From positions 1-38,184 of the forward strand of contig CBESOE010000028.1 of assembly GCA_965531145.1 (NCBI GenBank): 38,184 bases of DNA. Reading direction: 5' to 3'. Of the stretch, positions 30,286-38,184 are shown piece after piece (within the stretch, counting starts at the first letter, position 1; every line of letters begins with the position of its first letter). The notes beneath the pieces are model-generated. The model was not told the origin of the DNA, did not search any database, and saw only the letters and a list, made by a program, of their open reading frames with translations. The stretch comes from JAQAZP01 sp965531145. GTDB taxonomy: Bacteria > Acidobacteriota > JAQAZP01. Both the position numbers and the translations under genes were made by a program.

Positions 30286-31614
30286 TCACCGGGATGGGGA
30301 ATAGCCGTGCCGGGGGTCCCCGCCGGCGGCCACCAGCACCATGTTCCGCGGATCCAGATGGGCCCGGGCGGCCTCGAGGATACGTGAAGAGGTCACCTGT
30401 TCCACATTGTCCACATAGGTGCGGATGTGGTCCAGGGGCAGACCGTTCAGCTCGGCGTCCAGCAGGTAACCGTTGATCTCCTGGTTCGTTTCCAGACTGA
30501 AGATGTAATTTCCGGTGAGGTAGCGCCTGGCCGATTCCAGTTCCTCGGGGGGCACCGGTTCCTCACGGATGCGGCGGATTTCGGCCAGGATCCCCTCCAC
30601 CGCCCGGGCCTCGTTCTCCGGGGCCGTGCCGATGTAGCAGAGGAAGGCACCGGGGTCCACACCGGCGGAGGAACTGATGGTACCGAAGGTGCTGTAGGCC
30701 AGGCCCTGCTCGTCCCGCAATCTGCGGTTGAGACGTGAGGTGAACCCAGCCCCCAGTATCTTGTCCATCACCTTCAGCGGGAAGAAGTCGGGATCGTTGC
30801 GCCGGATCCCGGGGTGGCCGAGGTAGATGTTCACCTGCTCCTTGCGCATGGGAATACGCTCGATCACCAGTCCCCTGCCGGCCAGGGAGCTCGGTTCCGG
30901 GGGATCGGGCAGGCCGGCATCGGCGGCCTTCTCCCAGCCGCCGAACAGCGACTGCACCGTGGCCAGCACCTCACCGGCGTCCACATCCCCGGAAACGGCC
31001 AGGCAGGTGGTGCCCGGGGTGTAGTGCCGCTGGCGGAAGCGGCGCACATCGTCCGGGGTCAGGCGTTGCAGGGTCTCCTCGTAGCCCTCCACCGGGCGGT
31101 GCCGCGGGTGGCCGGCAAAGACCAGTTCGTTGAACCGCTTCAGCGCCACCGAACGGGGATCGTCCAGGTCGGCCACGATGTCGGCCAGCACCCGCTGTCG
31201 TCTTTTTTCGAACTCGTCGGCATGGTATTCCGGTTCGATGAGCATCCGCGCCGGCAGGCCCAGGGCCGTTTCCAGGTCGGCGGAACTCATGCTGACGGAG
31301 ATCCCGCTGAGCAGGTAGCCGCCGTAGGTCAGCATCATCCCGCCCAACGACTCCACCCGGTGGCTGATCTCCCTGGCGCTGAGCCCGGCGGCGCCTGAAT
31401 CGAGTAGCCGGCCGCAGAGCGCACCCAGCCCGGCGGTGCGCTCCTCGTCCTGTCGGGCGCCGGCCCGCACCACCGTCTCCACCGAGACCAGGGGGTGGGT
31501 GCGGTCCTCCCGGATGAAGAGCCGCAGCCCGTTGGGCAGCACGTGACGCTCCACCGGCCCGAGGTCGAAGTGCGGTCGTGCCGGTGCGCCGCCGGTCCGG
31601 GGCTGTCCGTTCAT
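30286..31614 (-). CDS. M16 family peptidase-like protein lacking the zinc motif
   Basis: A 442-residue protein with the M16 (pitrilysin/processing peptidase) fold. The place of the HxxEH zinc motif reads GLGALCGRLLDSGAAG, so it should not bind the catalytic zinc. The C-terminal half keeps the Arg/Tyr pair in LRDEQGLAYS used for substrate binding. This is the inactive partner of a heterodimer, as in Sphingomonas-type and mitochondrial alpha/beta M16 pairs. The ATG at 31614 overlaps the stop of the active partner (ATGA), so the two are made together. Its substrate is unknown. Confidence 0.9.
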   Translation of the reverse strand: MNGQPRTGGAPARPHFDLGPVERHVLPNGLRLFIREDRTHPLVSVETVVRAGARQDEERTAGLGALCGRLLDSGAAGLSAREISHRVESLGGMMLTYGGYLLSGISVSMSSADLETALGLPARMLIEPEYHADEFEKRRQRVLADIVADLDDPRSVALKRFNELVFAGHPRHRPVEGYEETLQRLTPDDVRRFRQRHYTPGTTCLAVSGDVDAGEVLATVQSLFGGWEKAADAGLPDPPEPSSLAGRGLVIERIPMRKEQVNIYLGHPGIRRNDPDFFPLKVMDKILGAGFTSRLNRRLRDEQGLAYSTFGTISSSAGVDPGAFLCYIGTAPENEARAVEGILAEIRRIREEPVPPEELESARRYLTGNYIFSLETNQEINGYLLDAELNGLPLDHIRTYVDNVEQVTSSRILEAARAHLDPRNMVLVAAGGDPRHGYSPSR

Positions 31615-32954
31615 GGCCCCTCCTCCCCGCCGTCGCTGTCTTCGGGAGACTCCGGTTCCAGCAGGGCCACCGTCCGCCCCGCCGGATCGAAAAGCCGGCG
31701 GGCGGTCTCGATGATCCGCTCCCCGTCCACCTCGTCCAGGCGGGTGAAAAAGTGGTCGAGAAAATCCAGCCCCCCCACCATCAACGATCGTCCCAGCAGG
31801 TAGGACTGGTCTTCCAACGACTGGCCGGCCAGCACCATGTTCATCCAGATCTGCCGCCGGGCCCGCTGGATTTCCTCGTCCGTCACCCGTTCGCGGCAGA
31901 GGCGGTCAAGCTCGTCCTGCAGCACGGTCTCCAGTTGCTCCAGCGGTACGCCGGGCCGGGCCTGGCCGCAGAGTTCCATCAGAAAGGGCAGGCGGCTGGG
32001 CAGGTAGCTGAACCAGGCCTCGGTGGCCAGCTGCTCCTCTTCGATCAACCGGCGGAAGATCCGCGAGCTCTTGCCGTAGCTCAGCAGATTGTTGAGCACC
32101 AGCAGCACGTAGGAATCCGGGTGGCCAATGGGCGGCGCCTGGTAGTTGATCTTGACCTCCGGCAGGTGGGCCGGAAGCTGGAGCCGGATACGCCCGCCAC
32201 TCTCCCCCGGGGCAAATGCCTCGTCCACCCCGGGCGGCAGGCAGTCGGCAATCTCGGAATCCGCGGGGGGGTCGGCGGGGAAACGGTCCTCCACCGCCGC
32301 CAGCGCCCGCTCCGTGTCCACGTCGCCGGTGATCACCAGCAGGGCGTTTGCCGGGCGGTAGTGCTGCCGGTAAAAAGCGATCATCTCCTCACGGCCCACC
32401 TGCTGCAGGTCCTGCAGCGAGCCGATGACGCCGAGACTGTACGGGCTATGGGGGAGCGCGGCCAGCAGGGCCGCCTCCTCCAGCTGGAAGCTGGGATCGT
32501 CCTCGCTGATCATCCGCTCCTGGATCACCACCTGCCGTTCGGCCTCGAACTCCCCGGTGGGAAAGAGGCAGCCGTCCATCTGGCTGGCCAGGATCTCCAG
32601 GGCGATCTCCCAGCGGTCGCGGGCAAAGTTGAAGACGTAGTAGGTGTGGTCCAGATCGGTGTAGGCGTTGTTCGAGCCGCCGTTGCGGTCGCAGATCAGG
32701 TCCACGTCCCCCTTGGCAAAGCGGTCGGTGCCCTTGAACACCATGTGCTCGAGAAAGTGGGCCAGGCCCGAACGGCCCGCCGGGCGGTGCGCTCCTCCGG
32801 CCTGGTACCAGAGGGTGACGTTGACCCCGGGGATCGAGTCCACCTCCTTGACCAGCACCCGCAGGCCGGCGGCGGTGGTGTGGCTGGTGAAACGGCGGGC
32901 GTTGTGCAGGACCAGGCTGTCGAACGGACTGCGGTCCCCCGCTCCGGCCCTCAC
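31611..32954 (-). CDS. M16 family zinc metallopeptidase, active subunit
   Basis: A 447-residue peptidase with the inverted zinc motif HFLEHMVFKGT (residues about 66-76) and the third ligand Glu in ERQVVIQERMISE. The SNNAYTDLDHTYYVF region is also typical. No signal peptide is evident, so it acts in the cytoplasm or is exported by another route. The GTG start at 32954 overlaps the phosphatase stop (GTGA), placing it in one translationally coupled unit with the phosphatase and the inactive partner. Confidence 0.92.
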   Translation of the reverse strand: MRAGAGDRSPFDSLVLHNARRFTSHTTAAGLRVLVKEVDSIPGVNVTLWYQAGGAHRPAGRSGLAHFLEHMVFKGTDRFAKGDVDLICDRNGGSNNAYTDLDHTYYVFNFARDRWEIALEILASQMDGCLFPTGEFEAERQVVIQERMISEDDPSFQLEEAALLAALPHSPYSLGVIGSLQDLQQVGREEMIAFYRQHYRPANALLVITGDVDTERALAAVEDRFPADPPADSEIADCLPPGVDEAFAPGESGGRIRLQLPAHLPEVKINYQAPPIGHPDSYVLLVLNNLLSYGKSSRIFRRLIEEEQLATEAWFSYLPSRLPFLMELCGQARPGVPLEQLETVLQDELDRLCRERVTDEEIQRARRQIWMNMVLAGQSLEDQSYLLGRSLMVGGLDFLDHFFTRLDEVDGERIIETARRLFDPAGRTVALLEPESPEDSDGGEEGP

Positions 32955-35155
32955 CGATCGCTCCCGTCGCGGGGGGGCCTGGCAAAATCACCGCCACTGA
33001 CCTTCATGATGAAGAGGGTCAGGTCGTCGTGGAGACGCTCCTTCTCCTTGAAGTTGTTCACCGCGTTGAGCAGGGCCAGCTTGATCTCGGTGGCCGGACG
33101 GTGGCGGTTCTCCACCATCACCTGGTCCAGCCGTGTCTCACCGAACTCCTCGCCGTCCCCGGCCTGGGCCTCCACCAGCCCGTCGCTGAAGAAGAGGAAG
33201 ATATCCCCCGCACGGTAGCGCACCGTCTCGTCGCGGATCACCTTTTCGAAGAGGCGACCCTCCTCCAGGCCCAGCCCGATACCGTCGGGAGTGATGAAAT
33301 TCCCCCGCGGGGCATCTCCCGGCAGGTGGTAGAGCGGGCAGTGCCCGGCCCGGGCCAGCAGCAGGGTATCGTCCTTGGGCGAGATCACGGCGTAGAGCAG
33401 GGTGATGAAGGTCCGCTTGTCCAGGTCCTTGTGCAGGATCTGGTTCGCCCGGGAGAGCAGCAGGGAGGGCGCCTCGTACATCGGCCCCAGCCCCTGAAGG
33501 ATGCCCTTGATCTCGGCCATGTAGAAGGCCGCGGAGGTTCCCTTGCCCGACACATCGCCGATGGCCACGCCCAGGCGGTCCCGGTCCAGGGTGATAAAGT
33601 CGTAATAGTCGCCGCCCACCTCGTAGGCCGGCAGTGACAGGGCGTCCATGTCCAGGCCCTCGATTTCGGGAATGGTCATGGGCAGCAGCCTCATCTGCAC
33701 TTCCCGGGCGATCTTCAGTTCCTGCTCCATCCGCTCCTTTTCCAGGGAAGCCCGCACCAGCTTGGCGTTCTCGATGGAGACCACCGCCTGGTCGGCGAAG
33801 GCGGCCAGGGCCAGCAGGTCCTCCTTCTCGAAGCTGTAGGTGTTGTCCTTCAGGGCGTAGAGGATGCCGATCACCTCCCCCCCGGAGAGCAGCGGCGCAC
33901 AGACCAGGGAGCCGGTCTTGCGCCGCCAGTTCCGCAGGTCCGCCGACCGGCGGTCGGCGGCGATGTCCTTGATCAACGCCGGCTTCTGTTGCCGGACCAC
34001 CCATTGGCTGAGGGTGGCCACCGGGTGGTCCCGCTGCTGCCGCGCCGCTTCCTCGTCGCCGATGCCGCTCCAGGACACCAGTTCGAAACGGTCCTCGGTC
34101 TCGCTGCGCAGGTCGAGCCAGCAGGTGCTCGATTCCAGCACCCGTGACGTGTGGGTGGTGATCAGTTCCACCAGCTGGTCCAGGTCGAGGGTCGACTTCA
34201 CCGCCCGGCCCAGATCGTGGAGCGAGGTGATCTCCTCCAGCTGGCGATCGTAGGTCTTGGCGGTGGGCAGGTGGAGCATCAGGCTGCCCGCGGCAAACCC
34301 GGAATAGACGGCGAGGAAGAGTCCGATGAGGTTGAAGAAGGTGCCGCAGACATAGCCGGTGCTGCCGGTGTAACTGAAGAGCGTGGAGCCGGAGATCATG
34401 AAGATCGATCCGGTGAGACAGAGCACCGACAGACCGAGACAGCTCCACTTTTCCTTCTTGCTGGTGGACTTGACCCAGGAAAGCCGGAAGGAGTTGACGA
34501 TGATGAAGATGATGGCCAGGGCCTTGATCCCGTCCCTGACGTTCTGCAGATAGCGGCCCCAGTTCGCGGCCTCGGTGGAGACCAGTCCGAGGCTCGGGGC
34601 CAGGACCAGGTCCAGCAGGTAGACCAGGGTGAAAAAGGCGAGGGTCAGGTGAAAGACCCGCGCGGTGTGCTTCTTGCGATTGTGGTAAATCAGCTGCCGC
34701 AGGCCGATGATCACAACGGCGCAGCAGATGACGGCAACAAAAGCGGACAGGTCGAACAGGGACTGGAGCATCACCGCTCCCGCACCACCGGCGGATTCCC
34801 AGAGTTTGTACGAGGGGTAGATCTTCTCCAGTTCCAGGCTCCGGCCGCCGGAGAGGTGGTAGACGGCCAGGGTGGCGAAGAGGATGGCCAGCACGGCAAA
34901 GGTGAAGTTGCGGAACTGGAAGGCGGGCCGCTGGTCGTTGACCCAGGTCCGGCACTGGAGCAGCGGGATCAGGGCGCCGAGGCCCAGCAACAGCAGGGCT
35001 TCGCGGGGCAGTACCGCCAGCAGCTCCATCAGCCCCATGTCGGTGGTGGCGAAAAGGCAGTCCACAACCACGACGATGCCGAGCAGGACGCCGGCGGCCA
35101 GGGGCGTGAAGAGCGTCTGCAGCCGGAGTTTCGCTGGTTCCGGGCGGTCAGTCAT
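32951..35155 (-). CDS. Membrane-bound GAF-PP2C (RsbU/SpoIIE-type) phosphatase
   Basis: A 734-residue signalling protein. About eight hydrophobic segments fill residues 14-310, then a GAF domain (about 325-475), a helical linker (SLEKERMEQELKIAREVQMRLLP) and a PP2C/SpoIIE Ser/Thr phosphatase domain (about 500-715) with metal-binding Asp residues in GGDYYDF, GDVSGKG, FSDGLVEAQ and HDDLTLF. RsbU-like phosphatases usually dephosphorylate an anti-sigma antagonist, but none is encoded nearby. The ligand of the membrane and GAF parts is unknown. ATG at 35155, preceded by GAGGAAACAGAGGA. Confidence 0.9.
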   Translation of the reverse strand: MTDRPEPAKLRLQTLFTPLAAGVLLGIVVVVDCLFATTDMGLMELLAVLPREALLLLGLGALIPLLQCRTWVNDQRPAFQFRNFTFAVLAILFATLAVYHLSGGRSLELEKIYPSYKLWESAGGAGAVMLQSLFDLSAFVAVICCAVVIIGLRQLIYHNRKKHTARVFHLTLAFFTLVYLLDLVLAPSLGLVSTEAANWGRYLQNVRDGIKALAIIFIIVNSFRLSWVKSTSKKEKWSCLGLSVLCLTGSIFMISGSTLFSYTGSTGYVCGTFFNLIGLFLAVYSGFAAGSLMLHLPTAKTYDRQLEEITSLHDLGRAVKSTLDLDQLVELITTHTSRVLESSTCWLDLRSETEDRFELVSWSGIGDEEAARQQRDHPVATLSQWVVRQQKPALIKDIAADRRSADLRNWRRKTGSLVCAPLLSGGEVIGILYALKDNTYSFEKEDLLALAAFADQAVVSIENAKLVRASLEKERMEQELKIAREVQMRLLPMTIPEIEGLDMDALSLPAYEVGGDYYDFITLDRDRLGVAIGDVSGKGTSAAFYMAEIKGILQGLGPMYEAPSLLLSRANQILHKDLDKRTFITLLYAVISPKDDTLLLARAGHCPLYHLPGDAPRGNFITPDGIGLGLEEGRLFEKVIRDETVRYRAGDIFLFFSDGLVEAQAGDGEEFGETRLDQVMVENRHRPATEIKLALLNAVNNFKEKERLHDDLTLFIMKVSGGDFARPPRDGSDR

Positions 35156-35189
35156 GGGTCCTCTGTTTCCTCGGGTTCATGCGCTTGGG

Positions 35190-35219
35190 AGTATACGAAG
35201 AGGCGGTGGATGCTGTCAA
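35190..35219 (-). promoter_or_regulatory. Predicted sigma70 promoter of the phosphatase-M16 operon
   Basis: On the minus strand a perfect TTGACA (35219-35214), an 18 bp spacer, and TATACT (35195-35190). The expected start near 35183 gives a leader of about 28 nt. Confidence 0.7.
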
Positions 35220-35267
35220 GAAGCGTGGACCGCTTATTGTCCATATAAGTGCTTTTATTTCCATGTT

Positions 35268-36083
35268 TTACTGGGACGAGCAGGCCGGAGCCGCACCATC
35301 CTCTTCCGGGCCGCCGCAGGGCTTGCTCTCCCGCAGGTGGCGGACACCCCCATCGGGCCCGATACGCAGCGCTGCCTGTTGGGAGAGCCAGTCGGGCAGA
35401 ACATACACTTCCCCCCCCCGCCCGCTGTCGTCGTCTTCGTAGCACAGATGGAGCTGCCGGTGGAAGTGCCCCATCACCACCGCATCCGCTCCGCGGCGGA
35501 ACTGCTCACGGGCGTACGCTTCACACTGGGCGTGGGGGAAGTAGGTCCTGAATCGGCGGTTGGTGTAGCGCAGTTTTCGCTCCAGGGTGGCGGCGGCCCG
35601 CAGGGTCAGGCGCGGGGGGAGCAGCCGCAGCAGCAGCCGCACCGCTACGCTGCGCACCAGCATGTTCCAGGCCCGGTAGTTGTAGTCGATGCGGTTCAAC
35701 CGGTCACCGTGAACCAGAACGAACCGCCGGCCGCCGCGGCTGATCACCATGGCCCCGCCGGTGGCCAGCTGAAAGAGCTGGTCCCCCTGGTAGTGAGCCA
35801 CGAAGAGGTCACGGTTGCCTTCGGCATACGTCAGTTGGATACCGCGCCGGCGAAACTCCTCCAGGGCTTCCGCCAGCCGGCGGTGGTGCGGTTCCTGGAG
35901 GGCGGGCGGGCCGAGCCAGAGGTCGAAGAGGTCTCCGAGAAAGATGATGGTGCCGCAGCCATCGGATTCCCGGTGCAGGAAGGCGAGGAACGCCTCCAGC
36001 GTCTCGGGATCATCACCGTTGAGGTGGACATCGGCCACAACCAGAATGTCGGTGGCGGGCTCGGACTGTTGAGTTGAATTCAC
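35268..36083 (-). CDS. lpxH: UDP-2,3-diacylglucosamine pyrophosphatase (LpxH type)
   Basis: Cleaves UDP-2,3-diacylglucosamine to lipid X in lipid A synthesis at the inner membrane. The 271-residue calcineurin-like phosphoesterase has ILVVADVHL (DxH), FLGDLFDLW (GDxxD), EGNRD, VHGD and MGHFHR, in the LpxH order. The GTG at 36083 is chosen because GGGAG lies nine bases upstream. An in-frame ATG at 36113 falls inside the MITE-like repeat and adds ten residues without similarity; frames further upstream cross the promoter. Confidence 0.85.
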   Translation of the reverse strand: MNSTQQSEPATDILVVADVHLNGDDPETLEAFLAFLHRESDGCGTIIFLGDLFDLWLGPPALQEPHHRRLAEALEEFRRRGIQLTYAEGNRDLFVAHYQGDQLFQLATGGAMVISRGGRRFVLVHGDRLNRIDYNYRAWNMLVRSVAVRLLLRLLPPRLTLRAAATLERKLRYTNRRFRTYFPHAQCEAYAREQFRRGADAVVMGHFHRQLHLCYEDDDSGRGGEVYVLPDWLSQQAALRIGPDGGVRHLRESKPCGGPEEDGAAPACSSQ

Positions 36084-36109
36084 GCGCGGCCGCTCCCAGA
36101 AACCCTTTG

Positions 36110-36215
36110 TCATCGCGAGGAGCAGGCGAAGCCTGCGAAGTGGCGATCTCCTGCTAGCCGGCACTGGCCCCAGGAGATTGCTGTGTCGACGGCCAGGGTC
36201 GTCTCCTCGCAATGA
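36110..36215. repeat. MITE-like palindromic repeat, copy 2
   Basis: Terminal inverted repeats TCATCGCGAGGAG (36110-36122) and CTCCTCGCAATGA (36203-36215) pair at 12 of 13 positions. An inner pair, GCGATCTCCTG near 36144-36154 and CAGGAGATTGC near 36171-36181, gives a long hairpin. It is the same family as the element at 4-108. It lies in the lpxH leader, between the promoter and the start codon. Confidence 0.8.
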
Positions 36216-36231
36216 AAGGATATGACAAGAA

Positions 36232-36260
36232 ATTATAGGCGCTGGGACTGCCCCCGGCAA
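36232..36260 (-). promoter_or_regulatory. Predicted sigma70 promoter of lpxH
   Basis: On the minus strand TTGCCG (36260-36255), a 17 bp spacer, and a perfect TATAAT (36237-36232). The transcript would start near 36225 and run through the whole palindromic repeat before lpxH. Confidence 0.6.
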
Positions 36261-36271
36261 GATAGCGTTCG

Positions 36272-36300
36272 TTGAGCGGTTCAAGCGGTTCCGATATACT
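36272..36300 (+). promoter_or_regulatory. Predicted sigma70 promoter of the phosphodiesterase gene
   Basis: TTGAGC (36272-36277), a 17 bp spacer, and TATACT (36295-36300). Expected start near 36307, with CAGG just before the ATG at 36331. Divergent from the lpxH promoter. Confidence 0.65.
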
Positions 36301-36330
36301 GCCCGGGAAGATGCAACCCTCAGGTAGACG

Positions 36331-37953
36331 ATGATTAACCGGCTCGAAAATGAAATCAAGCTCTCGGTCAGATTGTTGCCCTGGTTGGCAGCGGCTCTGC
36401 TGGTCCTGGTTCAGGCCGGTGGCGGCTGCTCCCTGCCTCCCGGGGTCGCTCCTCCCCCGCCGGTGGTGATCGTGGCCCTGGACGGCCTGAGCTGGCAGGT
36501 GGTGGGCCCGCTGATGGACAAGGGCGAACTGCCCCAGCTCTCCCGGCTGGTGGCGGAGGGCGCCGCCGGAAAACTGGCAACCGCCCGCCCGACATGGACC
36601 CCGGTGCTCTTCACCACCATGGCCACCGGCAGGACGCCCGACGTGCACGGGATCAACACCTTTGTCAGCGACGAAGGCATCCCGCTGACCAGCAACCTCC
36701 GCCGGGTGCCGGCCCTGTGGAACATCCTTTCCCAACAGGGGCTTCCCTCCCTCTTCTACGGCTGGCCGGTGACCTGGCCCGCCGAGGAGGTGCGCGGTGA
36801 GATGATCAGCGACCGCTGGCACAAGACCACCGAACGCCAGGTCCACCCCCGGTCGTCCGCCGGACTGCTCTCCACCCCCCTCCAGCTGTTTCGCGACACC
36901 TGGCCCACCACGCCGGCGGAGCTGTCCCGGCTGGAGCAGTTGGCCACCCCGGACCGTGTGTCACCCTGGCTTCACGGTTCCTTCGAGGGTGAAAAGACCA
37001 CCGGTGAAGAGGGACCGGACAAACTGGTGCAGTTGACCCGGAGAAAGGTGGAGACCGGTTTCCTCTGGAACGCCGCCCTGGACAGCGAGGTCAAGCTGCC
37101 TCTCTTTGTCCAGCGGCTGCGGGCGGTACGGCCCCGGCTCTCCGCCGTCTATTTCAACGCCACCGACATGGCCCAGCACTTCTTCGGCGGCGCCGACAAC
37201 GCCGCCGACGGGCGGCCCGAACCGAATCCGGCGGGCCGCGTGGCGATCGAGGAAACCTACCGGGTCTATGACCGCCTGCTCGGCCGGCTGGTGGAGGGGG
37301 TGCGGTCGGTGGAGGGCTACGAGAACAGCACCTTTGTCATCCTCTCCGACCACGGCATCGACCTCGCCTCGGGCGATGTGGTCCGCCTGCGGCCCGGGCA
37401 CGGTGTGGTGCAATCCCACTGGGTCTCCTCTGTCCGGCAGGAGCTGGCCGCAGCCGGCCTCCCCGCCCCCGACATGCCGGTGGTGTCGGGCCCGGCCCCG
37501 CCCCCCGGCCCGGAATCCTGGCTGACCCTCACCTTCACCCGCGACGTTTCCATGGCCCTGCGCAGCCGGGCGCTGAACCGTCTGGACCAGGTCGGGTGCC
37601 TCTTTCACCCCGATGACGTCTACCTCTACTTTGTCCACAACGAGGCCCCTCCGGGAGTGGTGGTGATCAGCGGCGGCGACGTGGCTGGCGGCCAGGCAAT
37701 AACAGGCATGTCCGTGGAAGACATGGCCCCCACCGTCCTGGCCCTGCTGGGGCTCCCGGCGGCAGAAGACATGGCCGGCCGTCCGGTGGCCCTCCAGCTG
37801 GCGCCCGGTGTGGACCAGCTCCCGCGACAACTGGCAACGGAAATGATCCCCAGCTACGGAGTGCGGCAGACGGCCCCAAAAGGAGAGGCGATCAGTTCTC
37901 CCGAGGACCAGGACATCCGCGAAGAGCTGCAGGCACTGGGCTACATCGAGTAG
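36331..37953 (+). CDS. Alkaline phosphatase superfamily phosphodiesterase, exported
   Basis: A 540-residue type I phosphodiesterase/nucleotide pyrophosphatase-like protein. An N-terminal hydrophobic segment (about residues 16-32) is followed by GGGCS, a possible but poor lipobox, so it is exported and perhaps lipid-anchored. The metal site is visible: VALDGLSW (Asp), the likely nucleophile Thr in PTWTPVLFTTMATG with HGI behind it, NATDMAQHFF, and LSDHGID. Late His residues in RPGHGVVQSH may complete it. The end ELQALGYIE is common in this group. The substrate is unknown; a phospholipid, glycan phosphate or nucleotide are all possible. Confidence 0.82.
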   Translation: MINRLENEIKLSVRLLPWLAAALLVLVQAGGGCSLPPGVAPPPPVVIVALDGLSWQVVGPLMDKGELPQLSRLVAEGAAGKLATARPTWTPVLFTTMATGRTPDVHGINTFVSDEGIPLTSNLRRVPALWNILSQQGLPSLFYGWPVTWPAEEVRGEMISDRWHKTTERQVHPRSSAGLLSTPLQLFRDTWPTTPAELSRLEQLATPDRVSPWLHGSFEGEKTTGEEGPDKLVQLTRRKVETGFLWNAALDSEVKLPLFVQRLRAVRPRLSAVYFNATDMAQHFFGGADNAADGRPEPNPAGRVAIEETYRVYDRLLGRLVEGVRSVEGYENSTFVILSDHGIDLASGDVVRLRPGHGVVQSHWVSSVRQELAAAGLPAPDMPVVSGPAPPPGPESWLTLTFTRDVSMALRSRALNRLDQVGCLFHPDDVYLYFVHNEAPPGVVVISGGDVAGGQAITGMSVEDMAPTVLALLGLPAAEDMAGRPVALQLAPGVDQLPRQLATEMIPSYGVRQTAPKGEAISSPEDQDIREELQALGYIE

Positions 37954-38184
37954 CCATTTGTTAGTCTTTTATTATCAATGTCTTACGACGATTCCTGTGG
38001 GCCGCTGATGCCCTGATCCTCCTTTACAGCCAGCCGCGGGGTGTGCTAAGGTTCTCACGTTTCAAACCCCCGGTTTCATAGCCGGACTCTCTTGAGGGAA
38101 GTTATCGTTTCCAGGTCGACAGCGCCGCCCGCACCGGGTGTTTTTGGCGTGTATTACGGCCGCACTGATTCTCATTGTTTTTCA
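37954..38184. other. Window end, no gene recognised
   Basis: No convincing open frame, RNA gene or terminator. A TTTACA near 38024 with TAAGGT further on could be a weak promoter for a gene beyond the window, but the spacing is too long for confidence. Confidence 0.4.

Noticed and set aside
38024..38060. TTTACA with a TAAGGT-like box near the window end
   Set aside because: Spacer too long and -10 poor; no gene start is visible inside the window.

Overview
This is a GC-rich, gene-dense stretch of a Gram-negative bacterial chromosome. It carries lipopolysaccharide (LPS) core, Kdo and lipid A genes, lolA, a Tat translocase, and a strictly anaerobic type of 2-oxoacid:ferredoxin oxidoreductase joined to NADH/FeS subunits. 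The gene order kdsB-pyrG-kdsA-kdsD-kdsC, the Vor-type oxidoreductase and the paired M16 peptidases suggest a Desulfobacterota / Desulfuromonadia (Geobacter-like) anaerobe. That placement is inferred from gene content only. I see no rRNA, tRNA, CRISPR array, transposase or integrase.

Layout. 1-230: a MITE-like palindromic repeat and the lolA promoter. 231-2015 (+): lolA and a long-chain polyprenyl diphosphate synthase. 2073-3701 (-): a phosphoglycerate mutase whose two halves are in swapped order (a circular permutation). 3702-4136: divergent promoters and a structured leader. 4137-9287 (+): tightly overlapping kdsB-pyrG-kdsA-kdsD-kdsC-lapA, which makes CMP-Kdo and CTP. 9275-11942 (-): O-antigen ligase, heptose kinase and queD. 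12088-14345 (+): Kdo/WaaP-type kinase and a heptosyltransferase with a DUF2007-like tail. 14322-16414 (-): hldC, a second heptose kinase and gmhB. 16528-18105 (-): an orphan ribbon-helix-helix regulator behind tatA-tatC. 18291-19961 (+): an S41 C-terminal processing protease.

19966-22308 is an island of small minus-strand genes with lower GC. At least two convincing attC sites separate them, so this is a short integron cassette array without an integrase in view (CALIN-like).

22603-30051 (-) is a ten-gene operon: P-loop ATPase, four Vor-type subunits (ferredoxin, alpha, beta, gamma), NuoE-like, HydB/NuoF-like, a NuoG-N/HoxU-like FeS protein, a 16-Cys ferredoxin and a zinc-ribbon protein. It predicts a 2-oxoacid oxidoreductase wired directly to NAD(H), possibly through flavin-based bifurcation or confurcation.

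30286-35155 (-): a membrane GAF-PP2C phosphatase translationally coupled to an active and an inactive-type M16 peptidase. 35268-36083 (-): lpxH, with a second copy of the MITE-like repeat in its leader. 36331-37953 (+): a secreted or lipid-anchored alkaline-phosphatase-superfamily phosphodiesterase. 37954-38184: no gene recognised.

Many promoters can be read directly as sigma70-like boxes with 17-18 bp spacers. They agree with the operon layout, but all are predictions by eye.
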